A stretch of DNA of 64,000 bases, taken from NCBI GenBank assembly GCA_027924645.1, contig BSBN01000297.1, positions 4,216,001 to 4,280,000 of the forward strand, in the 5' to 3' direction. Of this stretch, positions 36,315-47,772 are shown in pieces. Source of the DNA: Cunninghamia lanceolata. Lineage: Eukaryota; Streptophyta; Pinopsida; Cupressales; Cupressaceae. Within the stretch, counting starts at the first letter, position 1; the number at the start of each line of letters is the position of its first letter. The notes below the pieces were generated by a model that had not been told where the DNA came from, searched no databases, and saw only the letters and a list, made by a program, of their open reading frames with translations. Made by a program: the position numbers and the translations under genes.

Positions 36315-37061
36315 GTGGTCTTCTCTAAGAAGGACCTCCCATCCCATGATTCATGTCACAATGATGCCCTTCATATTAAGGTTCTCATAGATAAGCGCAA
36401 AATCAAACACATACTCATAGATGGTGGTGCTGGTCTCAACATCTATTCTTTAAAATTACTTAAGCAATTGGGATACTCTGAGGATCATGTCAACACTAAT
36501 CAAAGTATTGCAATCAAGGGATATGATGATGCTGAACGCCATTCAGAAGGTGTTATCCACTTGCCTATACAACTGGGTCCTATCATGCTTGAAAACAAGT
36601 GTCAAGTCCTTGATATTGAGTTGCCTTACAACATTATCCTAGGCTGCCCATGGATCCATGCAATGAAAGCTGTTCCCTCCACGTACCATCAATCTCTAAA
36701 GTTCCCATTCAATGGTACAAATATCACTATCCTAGGAGACCCTAATCCTTTTGAATTCTATCGTGTCTTGCAAGGTAGTTATAAGAATTGCAACCAAGTG
36801 CCTAGAAATGACAAAGCCCTTGCATCCCCACTATATGTCAATCCTAAAAATCTGACACAAGCCTCTGCAAGTGAACCTAATCCCCTTCCTGAAATCAAGG
36901 CTCACATCTGTGATATAGGCTTTGGCACTTATGATATCTCAAAATCTTGTTTTGTAGGGTGGATGCCTTTATCCCCTAAATCTTACAGCCAACTGCCCAT
37001 CGCCAAAGCAACTAAAAAAGAAGCTATTCCTGCCCCAACATTTCTAACCCAATTCCAATAG
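36315..37061 (+). pseudogene. Element B aspartic protease
   Basis: Retropepsin-like region with the active-site loop LIDGGAGLNIYS near 36415-36450, then a second strand set and the ILGCPWIH motif near 36635 that closes the fold. It would process Gag-Pol in particles. The frame is open from 36315 to a TAG at 37059 and continues afterwards into pol. The D-G-G loop is found in place of the commoner D-S/T-G. Confidence 0.8.
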
Positions 37062-37070
37062 GGAAAATTA

Positions 37071-38900
37071 TTGGAAGAGGAAACTATTGAGGATATTTCT
37101 TCTTGGCTCTTTAAGGAGAAAGAACTAGTCACAATACTAGTCAAGCAATATGGCAATGGCTTAAGGATAGTAAAAAACATGGGCTATAAAGGCAAAGGAG
37201 GCCTTGGCAAACAAAATCAAGGAACAATGGAGCCCATTAGTGTGACAAAGAAACTAGACAAGAAGGGCTTAGGATTTGGTAGAATGGTACCATGTGCCTT
37301 GGACATCGAGGATATCCTTGACAAGGTGGCTGAAACTTCTCTTGTAGATACGACATTTAATGAGGATACCATCGATGACTCTTCTCTCCATATGACTGAG
37401 CTATTTACCAAATCCTCCATCTTTATGCTATCATCTGTATCCTTAACCTCCACCACAAACACCCATAAAGTAACACTTGTCTATCCTGAACTTGTCGATT
37501 GGGACCAACAAGGGTCCCCCGTTATAGATGCATTTCAGAATGACGAAGCTATAGCTGAGTTCATGGGACTTCGGGAAGGTATCCCTCTTGGTGATCATAA
37601 AGCAGGTTTTGTAATGGAACTAGAGCCAACAACTTATTTTGGTGAGAATGCCAAATCCTCCAGTCGCAAAAGTAAAAATAAAGAAAGATCTCCAGGTGAA
37701 AACCACATTGTGGCACCTCCTGATCACAAAATAGTAAAAACAAAGGACGTATCCAAAGGTAAAAACCCAATTATGGCACCTAAGGATGGAGGATTTGACC
37801 TTCCCCTACCATCTAAGTATCAAGAGAAGTCTACTCTTCTAGTGGAAGATTCTACAGAGATAAACCTTGGCATAGAGGAAAATCCAAAGACCACATTCCT
37901 GGCAGCATCATTATCAGAAATAGAGCATGAGAATCTTAACAAATTCTTCTTACAGAGAACCATCAACTTTGCATGGACCTATGCTGATATGCCAGGGTTA
38001 GACCCTAAGCTAGTGGTTCACTATCTCACAGTTGATCCAAAAGTTAAACCAGTCAAGAAAAAGATGAGGAAGATGCACCCACAGATAGCCCTCTTGGTAA
38101 AAGTAGGAATACAGAAGTTGGTAGATGCAAAGTTCATCCGACCTATTGATTATTTAGATTGGGTATCAAACATTGTACCTGTGTCTAAACCCAATGGATT
38201 CATCTGCATGTGTAATGATTTTAGAGATCTCAACAAAGCATGTCCCAAAGATGACTTTCCATTACCAAACATTGATATTATAGTAGACTTGACAACAAGG
38301 CATGAAATGCTTTCTCTCATGGATGGATTCTCAGGCTACAACCAGATAAGGATAGCAGAAGAAGATCAACATAAAACAACCTTTACTTGTCCTTGGGGTA
38401 ACTATTGTTGGTGTGTCATGCCATTTGGTCTAAAGAATGCAGGAACAACTTATCAGAGAGCAATGACAGTGATATTCCATGATCTCTTTCATCATATCAT
38501 GGAGGACTATGTGGATGACATACTAGCTAAATCATCTAGGGCAAATCACATTCAGGTTCTAGGATAGATCTTTGACAGGCTCGAGAAATACCAAGTGAGA
38601 CTCAATCCAAAGAAATGTGTCTTTGGTGTAACATCAGGGAAGCTATTGGGATACATTGTATCTCGTAGAGGTATTGAAGTAGACCCCGCAAAATTCAAGG
38701 CTATAGTGGAGATGCCTCCACCAAAGAACCTCAGAGCATTAAGGAGCCTTTAGGGAAGGTTGCAGTCCATTAGGTGTTTCATCTCACAGTTAGCAGATAA
38801 ATGCCAACCATTTCAACACTTGCTCCGAAAAGATGTCTTATTTTGATGGGATTATAAGTGTCAAGCAACAATTGATCAACTCAAAGAGTATCTAGCTACA
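37071..38900 (+). pseudogene. pol: Element B G-patch-like segment and reverse transcriptase
   Basis: First a glycine-rich G-patch-like segment, IVKNMGYKGKGGLGKQNQG near 37170-37225, as in some Tat/Ogre elements. Reverse transcriptase follows from about 37990: PVSKPNGFICMCNDFRDLNKACPKD, LMDGFSGYNQI, the PFGLKNAGTTYQRAM helix and the catalytic YVDD at 38508-38519, all intact. A TAG at 38565 comes soon after. The connection region LNPKKCVFGVTSGKLLG follows, then further stops (TAG near 38752, TGA near 38845). The same frame runs on into RNase H. Confidence 0.9.
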
Positions 38901-39712
38901 CCTCCTATATTGGTTCCACCAGTTGCTGATAAACCTTTGATATTATACATCTCAACCACAACTTCGGCCTTCAGGGCTCTTCTAGTGCAAAATGATGAGT
39001 TAGGAAAAGAGCATGCAATCTACTATATTAGTCGAACCGTGGTAGGATATGAGCTCAATTAGTCACCGATGGAAAGGGCTTGTTTAGCAGTAGTGTTCGC
39101 TTGCCAAAAGCTACGACACTACATGCTAAACCAACACACAAATCATATAGCCAAAATTGATCCCTTGAACTATCTACTAGAAAAGGCAACTCTTACAGGT
39201 AGACTAGCTAAATGGGTCATGATCCTTAGTGAGTTTGACATTGAGTATATGGATCGCAAAGCAATCAAGGGGCAAGCCCTAGCAGATCAACTAGCAGAAG
39301 CACCCATGACGGATACACACCCTATGGTAGCAGACTTTCCAGACAAGAATCTCTTCACTCTTTTCGATTCAATAATGTGGAAGTTGTACTTTGATGGTTC
39401 CTACACACAGCATGGATCAGGGGCCAGCATCTTATTTATCACACCTCAAAATGACTATATTCCAAAGTCATATCGGCTTGCATTCCCTTGCACCAACAAT
39501 ATTGCCGAGTATGAAGCACTCCTCATAGGTCTCAATACAACAGTTCAATGGGACATCACAGAATTACAGGTATATGGAGACTCACAACTAGTCATTTGCC
39601 AAGTCATAGATGAGTACCAAACAAAAGATGAAAAGTTGGTCCCCTACAAGCAACTAGTGGATGCCTACAAACCACATTTTCTAGCATCACATTTGAGCAA
39701 ATTCCACGAGAG
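38901..39712 (+). pseudogene. pol: Element B RNase H followed by archaeal-type RNase H
   Basis: Two RNase H domains in the standard Tat order. The gypsy RNase H spans about 38935-39310 (YYISRT, then ERACLAVVFACQKLRHYM), with a TAG at 39061. The second domain, 39370-39710, has the full archaeal-type signature: LYFDGSYTQHGSG, NNIAEYEALLIGL and VYGDSQLVI. The frame breaks near 39710, where the final helix is read one base out. Compare G1, where the extra RNase H sits before the reverse transcriptase. Confidence 0.88.
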
Positions 39713-41128
39713 CATAACAAAGCTGCAGATTCTATGGCTTCTGTAGGGTCACTTATTGACATGCTTGCAAATACACAGAAATGTGAATTCTTGATCGAGT
39801 AGTTGTTGATACCAGCCATCAATGTCCTAGTTACTGAAATCATCTACGAACTTGTTGGTCCCAATTCCCCATGGTACGAAGATATCTATGAATACCTTAA
39901 AAATAGTACCTTCCCTGTTGACCTTTCCTCCACCCAATGCAAAACCTTTATCCGATGATCCTCCTGTTACACCATTCTGGGTGATACACTATATCGTTGG
40001 AGTCTCGATGGTATCCTCTTACGATGTCTTAACGTGGACGAAGCCGAAGCTACCTTATGAGACATACACAAAGGTCTTTATGGTGCACATTCTATCGATC
40101 CTAACCTTTCTAAGAAGATACTTAGAATAGGTTACTACTGGCCTACACTTGAACATGATGCTTTACAGTTTGCTAAGAAATGTTTATAATGCCAGCAGCA
40201 TGGAGATTTGATTCACACACCAGCTCATGAATTACACCCTGTGACTACTCCATGGCCTTTTTCTCAATGGGGTCTCGACCTCGTAGGATAAATCGACCCA
40301 TCCTCTTCTAATGGCCACAAATTTATCATTACCGCCACTGAGTCTTTCACAAAGTGGGTTGAAGCCATTCCCATGACCTATATCACCAGTAAGCAAATAG
40401 CCAAGTTTATCCTTAACTACCTCATCTACCGGTATGGTATTCCCCAAGCCATTGTCACTGATAATGGGAGACCATTTAAAAACCAAGATGTTCGTGCCTT
40501 GTACACACAATATAATATCCAACATCACTTTTCAACTCCCTACTATCTGCAGAGTAACGACCAAGCTGAGGATTCCAATAAAACCATTCTCAAAATCCTC
40601 AAGAAAATAGTCAATGAAGCTTGTTGTGATTGGCATTTGCAACTCAATCCCGCCCTATGGGCCTACCGCACTAGTATCAGAACACCCACTGGGGCCACAC
40701 CATATGCCTTGGTCTATGGCTCGGAAGCCATCCTACCTATAGAGGTTGAGATCCCATCCCTTAGAGTATCCATGCAGGACCTGATCAGCGGAGAGGAGTA
40801 TCGCACTTCCAGATTAGCTGAGCTGGAACTACTAGATGAGAGGCACCTTGCAATGCTTAATCATCTCCATGTCTATCAAAACCACCTTCGATGTAATTAC
40901 AACAAAAAGATCAAAGAAAGGCAATTTCAAGTTGGTGATCTTGTCCTCAAAGAGAATCAGAGAAATCAAGTAGACCGAGAAAAGAAGGGCAAGTTTGAGC
41001 CTAACTGGTTAGGTCCCTTTATTGTCACAGCAGCATATGGATCAAGAGCTTATACTTTAGCTACACTTGACGGCATTCCTCTAGATGAGCCACTTAATAG
41101 TGTTCATCTCAAGAAGTTCTATGCCTGA
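39713..41128 (+). pseudogene. pol: Element B integrase
   Basis: Integrase in the frame set by the shift near 39710. The zinc-binding part, with its two histidines and CxxC-like pair, is at about 40070-40200, with stops at 39800 and about 39955 and a TAG/TAA cluster near 40190. The core has TATESFTKW, where the usual first catalytic aspartate is glutamate, then TDNGRPF with the second aspartate at about 40460, and a QAEDSNKTI glutamate region near 40560. The C-terminal part ends GPFIVTAAYGSRAYTL and the stop follows FYA at 41128. There is no chromodomain, as expected for Tat. Confidence 0.9.
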
Positions 41129-43181
41129 TCCTCAGAGTATCCAAAAAAAAAAAATGAAAAACAAAAAAAAACAAAATAATCCATCCTATGGTGAAAACTT
41201 GGTAAACAGGCGCCTTGGATAAGTACCATAGTGAAAACCTGGCAAAAAGGCGCTATGTGTAGAGTCAGCATCTATCATCTATTGAGTCTTGTTCATTCCA
41301 CGTCCATTTCACAAACAAACTTCATCCATCCATCCATAATAAAACCATTGACCTTGTTTGCATTTCCATCTCCCTATCTAGTATAGCTTGGAAATTTGTC
41401 AATGTCCATTGTTGTCATCCCATGTCTTGATGTATGTCTACGGTTAACACTGTCTTGTCCTAGGTCAAAGCTTTCTATGTCTTCTTCGTCGGTCACCCAT
41501 CCAAATTCCTCTACCAGAATGGGGGTAACTCTTTCCTTAACCTAAGTCTAGGAGGGGTTCCTTGTTCATGGTTTGCAAAGCACTTCAATCTTTTCTCCTT
41601 TCCACAGATAACACCCTTTAATGGACACATCGCTCCTATGATAAGGCTGTTATCTTCTCAACACTTTTCCTACATCATCCCTCCAACTAGAACTACATAT
41701 TATCTCATCTCAATCTTAAGGTACCTTGATCCCATGGATATGGGTATGTAGGTAGTCTGGAATATGAAGAAAGTATCCAGTACTCAGGTACATAAGATCT
41801 TCTCCTCATTTCATCACTCTATTCAGAACTACATATTATCATTTTTTCATCTTTCCTCATAATGTGCCTTGATCCCGTGGATACAGGGTATGTAGGAAGT
41901 TTGGAATATGAAGGATGTATCCAATACTCAGGCACATACGATTCATCATTCTCCACCCATTAGCACTCCACCTTTCTAGTCTTTCATTTATCAAAATCTA
42001 TTCACCTCGACTTGACTAACTCAAGCAGCAAAACAACAAGCTAGCGCATCCTTTCAAAGCAAAAGTCCTTAGCAAACTTGAAGCAAAACAGCTTGCTTCT
42101 AGAGTCACCTACTGCCCTGCGTATCAATTGCCAACATCAGCTAAGTCTAGCTTAACCAAGCACCAGATCCACAAGCTTGTCTTCTGTCGAATGCTCCATT
42201 GTCAAGACCAACACACACGTCTCCTGCAACATGTAGCATCTCCTGCAGCAAGGCATTGTCTTTTTAGGTAGATGTCCCCCTTTAACGGACACATTGCTCC
42301 TACAATAAGGCTGTTATCTTTCCTATCCAATCTATTTTGAGCAACCTCTTTGGCAAGAGATTATGTTGGTTGTATGTTTACTTTGTAAGTCAGTCAATTT
42401 GCATTTTGGTTTATCTTTTGTTCCTTTTTCCATTAGGTATTTAAAGCTACCTTGATTTATCTATAATCCTGGTATGTTGTGAGATAGTACAGATTAGGGG
42501 CATAGTCATTGCTTTTGTGTGCTGTGTTTGAGGAATGATCTTTAGCATCTTTCTTGGCAGCATATTTATCTTGTGTGTTACGACCTAGCATCTTACATAT
42601 TAATATTCTTCTTGCATTTACATGTATTGAAGTTTATTTTATGTTCAAGACTATGGCTCATTCACATGTCCAACAAGGTTATATTATGTCTAAGGTATCA
42701 AAGTTCAAACTGCTTGCTTGTAGAGTCAACATCCATGCACTTGGATACTACAGCACCTTGGTATTTTATACCTTGGTGGTGAACTATCCACGTGCTACAT
42801 CAAAAATAAGGATTGCTCTTTATAAACAATTATGAAACCAATGCAACAAGCTCATCATTTACCCATCCATTTACCCATGGCCTTATATCATTTTCAAAGC
42901 AATGATCAATCAACAGTCTTTCTCTCATGTTCTCTCCTATCTCCTTTCTTCTATCTATCATCAACCCAATCTCGTCTGTCTCCAACAAAATCTTCTAGTC
43001 GAGCGTCAACACAATTCTTCTGTCGCTTCCCTATCTTTCCTCTCGAGGGGGTACCCTCTGCCAGCTACACAGGCGCATCCTATGTCAGCTAAACTGGGGC
43101 ATCAAAAATTGTATCATGTCTTCAACAATCATTTTCTTTGACGCAACGCTATAAATTGCATTGCAGCAAAGAGGGGTAAAA
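41129..43181 (+). repeat. 3' untranslated region of element B with internal duplications
   Basis: About 2 kb with no gene. A block of about 75 bases beginning CCTTGATCCCATGGATA (41722) is repeated at 41867, together with preceding CAGAACTACATATTATC-type sequence, suggesting a duplication of about 150 bases. A CCTTTAATGGACACAT to GGCTGTTATCTT block at 41615 recurs at 42279. Near 42871-42890 the minus strand keeps ATATAAGG-CCATGGG, apparently a remnant of the antisense promoter seen in unit A. The polypurine tract AAAGAGGGGTAAAA ends at 43181. Confidence 0.6.
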
Positions 43182-44261
43182 TTTAGACACCCTAAAATGA
43201 CCAATTCCTCGTACCACTTGTACTTCATCGAATTTGTCTAATCACCTACATGTCAACATTAATTGAATAATCTAATTATTTAATTAATTTCATTAAATTC
43301 TTCCAAACCTTCTAATTTCAACATTAATTGAATAAATTCTCTTTATTTAATTAATTGCATTAAATTTCTCTATATTCTTCTACAATTAAATAAATTCAAT
43401 TATTTAATTAAATCATTATCCTCTCTTGAAAGTCAAATCCACAATAATTAAATAAATCCAATTATTTAATTAATTCATCACAAATTTCCTCTTATCTACA
43501 ATTAAATAATTTACATTATTTAATTAAATCACTTGTTCCTCTAAATTTAAATAAATCATGCAAATTTATTTAAATGATCTCAATCCTCTAAAAAATAAAT
43601 AAAATCAAATATTTTATTTATAATCTTCTGTTTCTCCATCATGCACAATCAATTAAATAAATTTATTTATTTAATTTCAGTTATCTTCCAATTCCTCTTA
43701 GAATATCTTGTTAACTCATGTGCACAATCAGTCTTATTTTTAGAACTCTAAAAAAGACAAAATTACAAGTTGAGTTATCTATACAATCAATCTTGTTTTC
43801 ATCATATTTTAATAAAAATATCCTTATGGATTGACACATGTCGTGTGCACATTCATCCTGGTTATTTATTTTATCTCCTTCGTTGATTCTTCTGAATTAT
43901 TTGGACCGTTGATCGATCTCTGTTGAAACCTATATAAACCCCCCTCATCTCCTTCATAAATCCTCTTCAATCACTTATTCTCAGGCATCCTTTAATAGTG
44001 CTTTGAGCATACATCACATCGATTGAGCAACTTCATGATCTCTTAACATTGATCTTTGAGCACTTTACTTGCTTGTTGCAAACATGGTTTCGCAGCACTA
44101 TTAAGCAATCCACATTCATCTAAAGGGAACAATACAAATCTCAGCAAAAGCTTTCATATTTCATTGATTTATTAGTAATGGCTTTTATTTAGATTAGTTC
44201 TCTTTATGTTATGGGCTTTTGGTTTATTTAGTTTTAATTTAGTCAATTTTCCTCATACACA
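43182..44261 (+). mobile_element. 3' LTR of element B
   Basis: Direct repeat of 30011-31090, also 1080 bases. Its first dinucleotide has become TT. It ends CCTCATACACA directly before the CTAAC duplication at 44262. Confidence 0.93.
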
Positions 44262-44266
44262 CTAAC

Positions 44267-44675
44267 CTTGAAAAGAAGGATGAACAACAACAAAATGAAG
44301 TTTGGAAAATGTATTTTGATAGCTCAAGAGCCAGAAATGGAGCTGGTTGGGGTGCTATACTAGTATCTCCACAAGGTGACAAGTATTACTTAGCCTTTCA
44401 TTTTGCTTTTAGTTGTACTAATAACATAGCTGAATATGAGGGTCTTATACAGGGTTTGGAATGGGCAAGGAAAAAGGGATAAGTTGCCTACAGGTGTTTG
44501 GCGATAGTGAGATGATTGTGAATCAAGTAAGAGGCTTACATGTAACTAAAAATAGTGTTCTTAAGTCCTATAAGCATAGGGTATGGGATATGATTTGATG
44601 CTTTTAACCTGTCATCCATACCTAGAAGTCAAAACAATCATGCTGATACGCTAGTTGCTATAGGTGCTTAGTTTG
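44267..44675 (+). pseudogene. pol: G1 extra RNase H domain between protease and reverse transcriptase
   Basis: A full ribonuclease H fold of the archaeal/Tat-type. MYFDSSRARNGAGWG at about 44310-44352 gives the first aspartate, NNIAEYEGLIQGLEWA near 44417-44465 the glutamate, and after a frame break near 44480 VFGDSEM gives the second aspartate. NNHADTLVAIGA near 44635-44670 gives the last. The first codons follow directly, in frame, from the G1 protease tail across the excised insertion. Reverse transcriptase follows about 350 bases later. In most gypsy elements this position holds no RNase H. Confidence 0.8.
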
Positions 44676-45995
44676 ATATCTTGAATGATATTAGAAAGGG
44701 TAAGGTACAACAACATAGTAAAGTTGTAGTGAGGCCATCTATTCTTGATAACAATGTTCATTGGCAAGTTTTTGAAAGTGATGAGCAGGTGCTGAATTTT
44801 TTACTTGAGGAAGCTGAGTTTTTAGTGGGGAATAAAGAAAAGCTATTACAACAGTATAATGATCAGATTGTACAGTTAAGGACAAATAAATTATCAAGGG
44901 TTTGGTCATCTTGGAAACTATTTTTTAACTTTGATGATCATCTTAAAAAGGGAAAAAACAACATGTAGATCAAGGAAGAATATTATGAAGAGGTGGAAAT
45001 TTTTAAAGGTAAGCTTCTTAAAATTGGTAAGATCTATTCTCAAGAAGATAAGATGGCTTTTATTTCACTTTGTTAGGAATTTCATGATATCTTTGCATGG
45101 GAATATTTTGATTTAAAGGGTTTTGATCCTAAAATTGCCCTGCACACCATAGAACTTGAGTCTAATGCAAAACCAGTTAGGCAGAAAGAGAGGCCTTTGA
45201 ACCCCAAACTTGAACCTCTCATGATAAAAGCCTTGACTAAATTGATTGAGGCTACTATCATTTTCCCAATCAAGCATACCTCATGGATTTCTAACCTTGT
45301 CCCAATTAGGAAGAAAAATTGAGAGATAAGGCTTTGTGTGGACTTTAGAGATTTGAATAGGGCCTCACTCAAAGACCATTATCCACTGCCTTCTATGGAG
45401 TAGATCTTTCAAGTTGTTGCAGGTTCAGAGAGATTTTACCTCCTCGATGGATATTCTGGTTATAATCAAGTGTTAGTAAAGGAAGAGGATCAGTATAAGA
45501 CAACATTTACCATGAAATGGGGAATAATGTCCTACACAAGAATGTCCTTTAGTTTGTCTAATGCCAGTGCCACCTTTCAAAGGGCAATGGACATGTCATT
45601 TTAGGGTTTAATTTACAAATTAGTGTTCATTTACCTTGATGATATAACAGTTTTTTCTAAATTTGTTGATGAGCATCTTTTTCATTTGAGGTAGGTATTT
45701 GAAAGGTGTAGGGAGTTTGGCATATCCCTTAACCCCCAAAAATGTGTTTTTACTGTCCATGAAGGCAAGCTCCTTGGACACGTGGTCTCAAAGCAGGGAA
45801 TAACCATTCATCCAGAACAGGCGAGTGCTATTCTTGCTTTACCTTTGCCCCACCATAAAAAGGGGCTGTAGAGTTTCCTTGGTAGAATTAATTTTGTAAG
45901 AAGGTTTATACCAGGCATGACCAATCTCTTGAAACCTCTAACTGCAATGTTGAGAAAGAATGCAAGTTTTAGCTAGACAAAAGAGGGAAAACAAG
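44676..45995 (+). pseudogene. pol: G1 reverse transcriptase
   Basis: A linker rich in charged residues (44681-44968) leads to a reverse transcriptase from about 45080 (FAWEYFDLKGFDP). Recognisable blocks are HTSWISNLVPIRKKN, LCVDFRDLNRASLKDHYPLPS, YLLDGYSGYNQV, FSLSNASATFQRAMD and the catalytic YLDD at 45632-45643, which is intact. LNPQKCVFTVHEGKLLGHVVS and an SFLGRINF motif follow. Stops near 44966, 45076, 45320, 45403, 45603 and 45694 are mostly TAG or TGA. A frame break near 45990 separates it from the next domain. Confidence 0.88.
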
Positions 45996-45999
45996 TTTT

Positions 46000-46500
46000 G
46001 AAGCTATCAAGGAGGCATTAACAGCAGCTCCCACATTGGTAAATCCAAACTTTGCAAAGGATTTCATTATTTATGCTTTTGGTACCATAGATGTTATTTC
46101 TGCTATGCTAGTACAGCATAATAATGACAATTTGGAACAACCAATAGCATTTTTTAGTCAAGGCTTAGAGGATTATGAACAGAGATATTCTTTTGTTGAA
46201 AAGGATGTGCTGGCTGTAATTAGAAGTTTGAAGAAGTTTAGACATTTGATTTCTAATAACAAAGTTCATCTAATGGTTGCCCATCCTAGCGTCAAGGAGT
46301 TTCTTTTGAGTAAATATTTGAATGAGAAAAGAGCAGGATGGATTACTAAAGTCATGGAGTACGATGTAGATATCACAGTCTCAAAGCTAGTTAGAGGTAA
46401 GGGGTTGTGTGAATAGCTAGCAGCAGGGTCAGAAACTGATCAAGAAGTTCAAAAGGAAGCTGTCCTTGTTACTAATGATGAGCCTCAAACTACTATACCA
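46000..46500 (+). pseudogene. pol: G1 gypsy-type RNase H
   Basis: Second RNase H, at the ordinary place after reverse transcriptase. FIIYAFGTIDVISAML, PIAFFSQGLEDYEQRYSFVEKDVLAVIRSLKKFRH and the HPSVKEFLLSKY block are typical; the usual first Asp position reads AFG, so catalysis may be lost. The domain ends near 46416 (TAG) and passes straight to integrase, with no third RNase H between. Confidence 0.85.
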
Positions 46501-46503
46501 ACA

Positions 46504-47772
46504 TTGGGTACAAGTTGGCTGCAAGAAATAGTTCATTTTTTGGAGACTGGTGAATGTCCACTTGGTTTGGACAAAGCAAAGAGGAGGTACTTCAGGTTAC
46601 TATCCATTCCTTTTATTCTTGTTAATGGTATTTTGTTTAGGAAAGATCATAATGGAATTTTATTGAGATATATTGATACTGATCAAGTTGATAAAATGCT
46701 TCATGAGTTTCATGATGGAATAGCTGGTGGACACTTCACTCCAAGGACCACAACTTGGAAAATTATGAGGGCTAGATACTACTAGTCAAGCCTCTTCAAA
46801 GATGCCTATGCATGGTCAAGAAAATGTGTTAAGTGTGCAATGTTTGCAGGCAAAGAGAAACTGCCAACTCTGCCTTTTCAGCCCATACAGGTTGAGCAAC
46901 CTTTTATGAGATGGGGCATTAATTTTATAGGAGTTATTAATCCACCTTCAAGTGTAGGTCATAGGTGGATTCTCATTGCCACAGATTATTTTACCAAATG
47001 GACTGAAATATTGGCATTAAAGGAAGCCCATGAAAGTGTCATTCTAAATTTTTATGATGATTTGATAACAAGGTTTGGTGTACCTGAGTCTTTAGTTTCT
47101 GATAATGCCTTGGCTTTCATTAGAATCAGGTTGACTGACTAGGCTCTTAGGAATGGTATCTATTTGAACACTTCATCAAACTATTACCCTCAGGGTAATG
47201 GTTTGGCAGAGTCTACAAATAAAAACTTGATAAAGATTATTAAGAGGACCATTAAAGAGAACCAAAGGACTTGGCATGCCAAGTTAAAATCTACATTATG
47301 GGTAGATAGAATACCACCAAAAAGGTCCATTGGAAACTCCTCTTATATGTTGGTATATGGGAAAGAAGCAAGGCTACCCTTGTCTACTGAGCTTCCAGCA
47401 CTTGACATTGTAAACCAGTTTGAAATGTTTGAAGAAGAGGATCCAATGGTAGTTAGATATGCACAGCTCATGGAGCTTGAAGAAACAAGAGACAAAGCTA
47501 TGAAAACCATGGAGTTTCATCAGCTCCAAGTGAAGAAAGCTTTTGACAAAAGAGCAACACCAAGAGTGTTTAAGGAAGGAGATGTAGTGCTTAAATGGGA
47601 TGAGCTAAAGAGTAGGCCTAGAAAACATACTAAGTTTGACATTATGTGGAGTGGCCCATTCATCATTGTAGAGTTCAAACAACACAATGCCTTTTGGTTG
47701 TCAAAAATGGATGGTGAGTTACTGCATATCCCAGTCAATGGGATACACCTCAAACTCTATTTTGAGGTATGA
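46504..47772 (+). pseudogene. pol: G1 integrase
   Basis: The zinc-binding domain is at about 46690-46850 (LHEFHDGIAGGHF giving the histidines, CVKCAMF the cysteines), with a TAG at 46783. The catalytic core has ATDYFTKW near 46980, SDNALAF near 47100 and AESTNKNL near 47210 for the D, D and E positions; a TAG at 47140 breaks it. The C-terminal part includes GDVVLKWDELKSRPRKHTKFD and WSGPFIIVEF, and ends at 47770-47772. There is no chromodomain. Confidence 0.88.

Larger units (their letters stand above)
5947..44261. mobile_element. Compound Tat-like insertion (units A, E and B) inside G1
   Basis: The left flank 5942-5946 and right flank 44262-44266 are both CTAAC, and removing 5947-44261 plus one CTAAC restores an open G1 frame. 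This is strong evidence for one integration footprint. The left terminus TGTGTATGAGG is the reverse complement of the right terminus CCTCATACACA, so both outer ends are the U5 end of the same LTR family. From left to right it holds a reversed LTR, a reversed 3' internal end, two converging antisense genes, a forward 3' internal end, an LTR, a full forward gag-pol region and a last LTR. Two copia elements are nested inside. Confidence 0.75.
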
